Shown piece after piece: positions 61,570 to 64,000 of a DNA stretch of 64,000 nucleotides. How positions within the stretch are numbered: the stretch's first letter is position 1; the number at the start of each line of letters is the position of its first letter. This DNA is from Cognatilysobacter claricitrinus (GTDB lineage Bacteria; Pseudomonadota; Gammaproteobacteria; Xanthomonadales; Xanthomonadaceae), in the NCBI RefSeq assembly GCF_045866565.1, contig NZ_BAAFZV010000001.1:124001-188000 (forward strand), read 5' to 3'. A model generated the notes under the pieces. The model had not been told where the DNA came from. It saw only the letters and a list, made by a program, of their open reading frames with translations, and did no database searches. Position numbers and translations under genes: made by a program.

Positions 61570-62691
61570 ATGCCGCGCTTCCGCGTTCTCCTGATCGGCG
61601 CCTACGGGCAGTTCGGTTCCCGCGTCGCACGGGAACTGTCGCGCGATGACATCGACCTGGTACTGGCGGGTCGACATATCGACCGCGCACGGCATCTGGC
61701 ATCGACGCTCGAAACGGGCGCGGCCGCACGCCTGGAAGTAAGAGCGCTCGATGTCGAATCGGCGTACATCGCGAGCACCATCGCCGCGCTGGCGCCGGAT
61801 GTCGTGATCCATACCGCCGGCCCGTTCCAGGCGCGCGACTATCGCGTCGCCGAAGCGGCGATCGCCGTCGGCTCGCACTACATCGACCTCGCGGACGCGC
61901 GCGCGTTCGTCACCGGGATCGCATCGCTGGATTCGGCCGCGCGCGAACGTGGTGTCCGCGTGGTGGGCGGCGCGAGCAGCGTGCCGGGCCTGTCCGCGGC
62001 GGTCGTCGCCGCGCACCTGCCGCGATTCGCACGGCTCGACAGCGTGGACAGTGCGATCAGCCCGGGCAACCGGACGCCGCGCGGCCTGGCGACGACGCAG
62101 GCGATCCTCGGCTACGTCGGCCGCCCGTTTCCGGTGCGCGGCGGCGGACGATGGATTCGCACGCATGGCTGGCAGTCGTTGCGTCGCATCCGCCATGCCG
62201 CCCTCGGCACGCGGTGGGTCGCACGCTGCGACGTGCCGGATCTCGAAGTACTTCCCGCGCGCTATCCGCAACTGCAGCAGTGCGAGTTCCGCGCCGGGCT
62301 GGAGCTGCGTCGCATGCATTTCGGTTTGTGGCTTGCGGCGGTTGCGGTGCGCGTCGGGCTCGTGCGCGACCTGCCGCGCTGGGCCCCGACGTTGCTGCGC
62401 CTGAGCGATCGTTGGATCCACGCGGGCAGCGACACCGGCCTGATGACGATGGACCTAGCCGGCATCGGCCACAACGGCCGCCCGCTTCGCTTGCGATGGA
62501 GCATCGTCGCGCGCGATGGCAGCGGGCCGCAGATTCCGGCCACCGCCGCCGTGCTGCTGGCGCGGGCATGGCGCGCCGGGCGGCCGAGGCCCAGCGCGGG
62601 GCCCTGCCTCGATCTGTTCACGCTCGACGACTTCATGGCCGCGCTCGCGCATTATCCGATCGACGCGTCGACCGAAACCCTCAGCGGATGA
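61570..62691 (+). CDS. Saccharopine-dehydrogenase-like NAD(P)-binding protein
   Basis: Rossmann-fold protein of 373 residues. The dinucleotide-binding loop LLIGAYGQFGSRVARELS, the line DVVIHTAGPFQARDYRVAEA and GSHYIDLADARAFV identify the saccharopine dehydrogenase/NADP-binding family; relatives with this N-terminus often carry a DUF4166 domain at the C-terminus. Here that domain is missing: after about residue 200 there is a less conserved part with a hydrophobic segment (FGLWLAAVAVRVGLV), and a separate DUF4166 gene lies opposite at 63078. It overlaps the convergent DCC gene by 11 bases. True substrate unknown; lysine metabolism is unlikely. Confidence 0.85.
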   Translation: MPRFRVLLIGAYGQFGSRVARELSRDDIDLVLAGRHIDRARHLASTLETGAAARLEVRALDVESAYIASTIAALAPDVVIHTAGPFQARDYRVAEAAIAVGSHYIDLADARAFVTGIASLDSAARERGVRVVGGASSVPGLSAAVVAAHLPRFARLDSVDSAISPGNRTPRGLATTQAILGYVGRPFPVRGGGRWIRTHGWQSLRRIRHAALGTRWVARCDVPDLEVLPARYPQLQQCEFRAGLELRRMHFGLWLAAVAVRVGLVRDLPRWAPTLLRLSDRWIHAGSDTGLMTMDLAGIGHNGRPLRLRWSIVARDGSGPQIPATAAVLLARAWRAGRPRPSAGPCLDLFTLDDFMAALAHYPIDASTETLSG

Positions 62692-63088
62692 ATCGCGCGG
62701 CCTGATCGGGCGGCGGCAATGCGCACGCCGCATGGCGGCCGAAGATGCGGTAACGGTGGCGGCCGACGAATCGGTAGGCGCGGTCGCGCAGTGCGCGCGG
62801 CATCGACGTCAGCATCGTCGCCAGTACCGACCACGGTAGCCCGAGCGCTGCCAGCACGCGTGCGATCGCATCGGTGTCGGTCGATGCGCCAGCATCGTCC
62901 ATCAGCAGGAACGATGCGGGATCGTCCGGATCGAGCCCGTGACGCTGCAGCAGCGCGCGGCCCGCGTCCGACTGCATCGCGGCGAAACGGAAGCGTGCGT
63001 CGCGGTCGTGGCGCAACAGGAAGCGCACCCACCCGTTGCACAGCACGCAGACGCCGTCGAACACGATGACCGCGCCGTCAGCCGACAT
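62681..63088 (-). CDS. DCC-family thiol-disulfide oxidoreductase-like protein (DUF393)
   Basis: A 135-residue protein of the DCC1/DUF393 family, named for its N-terminal Asp-x-x-Cys-x-x-Cys motif, seen as VIFDGVCVLCNGWVRFLLRHD. Further marks are FRFAAMQSDAGRALLQRHGL and the end RYRIFGRHAACALP with a later Cys. Likely a thioredoxin-fold redox protein. It overlaps the DUF4166 gene by 11 bases and the convergent dehydrogenase-like gene by 11 bases at the other end. Partners unknown. Confidence 0.9.
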   Translation of the reverse strand: MSADGAVIVFDGVCVLCNGWVRFLLRHDRDARFRFAAMQSDAGRALLQRHGLDPDDPASFLLMDDAGASTDTDAIARVLAALGLPWSVLATMLTSMPRALRDRAYRFVGRHRYRIFGRHAACALPPPDQAARFIR

Positions 63089-63605
63089 CGAGTTCGCCGC
63101 AGTAATGCACGAGCAGGCCGGCGAGCGGCAATGCAGCGCGCACGTCGAACGTGTATCGGCCGTCGCGTTCGGACTCGCGCGCGACCACGCCCTTGAACGC
63201 GTCGCGCGGCAGCGGGATGCCGAAGGCGCGCACGCGCACGACCTGCCAGCGCAGGCCCGCGTCCTCGACGAGCAGCCGGAAGTCGAACGTCACCAGGCCG
63301 AGTCGCTCGCGAAGCAGGCCATCGTGCGCGCGCAGGCGCGAACGCATCGCGTGGCCGGCGACGTGGCGCGTCCACGTTTCGCCGTCCGCGTCGGCGTCGA
63401 TGTCGACGTCGATCGGTCCCTGCCCCGCCGGAGGAAGGCGCGTCGCCCACGCGCACAGGCGGGACAGCAACGTGCTGCCGCGTTCGACGACGACATTGCC
63501 GCTGTAGCGACGCAAGCCGCTGCACGCATGCAACGAAGCGACGGTGGGCTGCAGGCGCGCATAGTCATCGCCCAGCAGGCGTCCGTACAACGTGTCCGGG
63601 ATCAC
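63078..63605 (-). CDS. DUF4166 domain protein
   Basis: About 175 residues forming a single DUF4166 domain, of unknown function. It begins VIPDTLYGRLLGDDYARLQP and carries GNVVVERGSTLLSRLCAWAT, then PLPRDAFKGVVARESERDG. GTG 63605 is chosen since it overlaps the pgeF stop as GTGA; another GTG at 63617 is possible. DUF4166 is often fused behind saccharopine-dehydrogenase-like domains; here both exist as separate, convergent genes. The order pgeF - DUF4166 - DCC with overlaps suggests one operon. Confidence 0.82.
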   Translation of the reverse strand: MIPDTLYGRLLGDDYARLQPTVASLHACSGLRRYSGNVVVERGSTLLSRLCAWATRLPPAGQGPIDVDIDADADGETWTRHVAGHAMRSRLRAHDGLLRERLGLVTFDFRLLVEDAGLRWQVVRVRAFGIPLPRDAFKGVVARESERDGRYTFDVRAALPLAGLLVHYCGELDVG

Positions 63606-64000
63606 GTCGCGATCCACGCCAGCGACGCCATGCGTCCGCTCCGTCGATCGCGACGATGCGAGAAGAAGCGCGCGGGCTCGGCGATCGTGCTGAGGCCGCC
63701 GCCGTGGATGGCGTCGGGCGACATGCCGGCTGCGACGAGACGCCGCCGCGCGAGCGCGTACAGGTCGACGCGCCAGTGATGCGGACGCGTACTCGTGAAC
63801 GCCGACCCGCTTGCCCAGTCGCGAGAGACGAATGCGTCGTAGACGTCGACGCCGATCTCGTAGTCGGCGGGACCGGCCGCCGGGCCAAGCCACGCGACAA
63901 GTCGATCCGGCGACGTGCGCATCGCGGCGACGGTCGCCTCGAGTACGCCGTCCGCCAGGCCGCGCCAGCCCGCGTGCGCACCGCCGATCTCCGAGCCGTC
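63602..64000 (-). CDS. pgeF: Polyphenol oxidase/laccase-domain protein PgeF (YfiH), C-terminal part (cut by window edge)
   Basis: C-terminal 132 residues of the YfiH/PgeF family, a zinc or copper protein; E. coli YfiH removes wrongly inserted L-Ser from peptidoglycan precursors, and others act as purine nucleoside hydrolases. The metal-site line GGAHAGWRGLADGVLEATV is visible at the edge, followed by LVAWLGPAAGPADYEIGVDV and the closing RFFSHRRDRRSGRMASLAWI. The start lies to the right of the window. Usual length is about 245 residues, so roughly half is present. Stop overlaps the DUF4166 start. Confidence 0.92.
   Translation of the reverse strand, partial: DGSEIGGAHAGWRGLADGVLEATVAAMRTSPDRLVAWLGPAAGPADYEIGVDVYDAFVSRDWASGSAFTSTRPHHWRVDLYALARRRLVAAGMSPDAIHGGGLSTIAEPARFFSHRRDRRSGRMASLAWIAT

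Overview
The window reads as a chromosomal segment of a high-GC gammaproteobacterium, most likely a member of the Xanthomonadaceae/Lysobacteraceae (Lysobacter-like). This rests on family-level gene content, on gene order (Pil-Chp chemotaxis genes beside gshB and a tonB, the ruv/tol-pal/que block ending in tRNA-Lys, kup between ruvA and ruvB) and on the GC-rich codon use. It is an inference; no species can be named. I see no CRISPR array, insertion sequence, prophage or replication origin.

Layout. 1-4943 (minus): pilG-pilH-pilI-pilJ-pilL, the type IV pilus chemosensory operon; pilL is cut by the window edge. 5116-6946 (plus): gshB and a pilus-locus TonB. 6971-12724 (minus): an overlapping operon mrcB - small TPR-like lipoprotein - yoaA helicase - tsaB. 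12799-15359 (plus): two glycosyltransferases with visibly lower GC. 15356-22196: relA, a small secreted protein and the very large helicase hrpA. 22283-26778: dps with a clear promoter and terminator, recQ, an 81-residue unknown, an FMN reductase and rnk.

26866-34087 is the most unusual part. A Met/His-rich predicted outer-membrane barrel and hemN face a convergent set of DUF2946 protein, TonB-dependent receptor and Met/His-rich Asp-box lipoprotein. The shared Met/His/Cys motifs suggest envelope copper handling. A perfect FNR/Anr box lies upstream of hemN, which appears to be transcribed without a leader.

34249-49760 (minus) is an ancestral housekeeping block: aspS, GNAT acetyltransferase, hydrolase, yebC, ruvC, ruvA, kup, ruvB, ybgC, tolQRAB, pal, cpoB, queE, queC, tRNA-Lys. 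49867-57364 holds an FmdB zinc ribbon, the ABC-F ATPase yheS, the antiporter ybaL, a sirtuin and clpB with a heat-shock promoter. 57453-61548 is a trehalose unit, otsB - GH15 hydrolase - otsA. The window closes with a saccharopine-dehydrogenase-like protein converging on DCC, DUF4166 and pgeF (cut by the right edge).

How the genes work together: the left edge controls twitching motility; mrcB, its lipoprotein and the Tol-Pal set build and constrict the envelope; relA, rnk, dps, clpB and trehalose synthesis are stress functions; ruvABC, recQ and yoaA process DNA; the central locus is proposed to manage a metal, probably copper, next to an oxygen-regulated haem gene.
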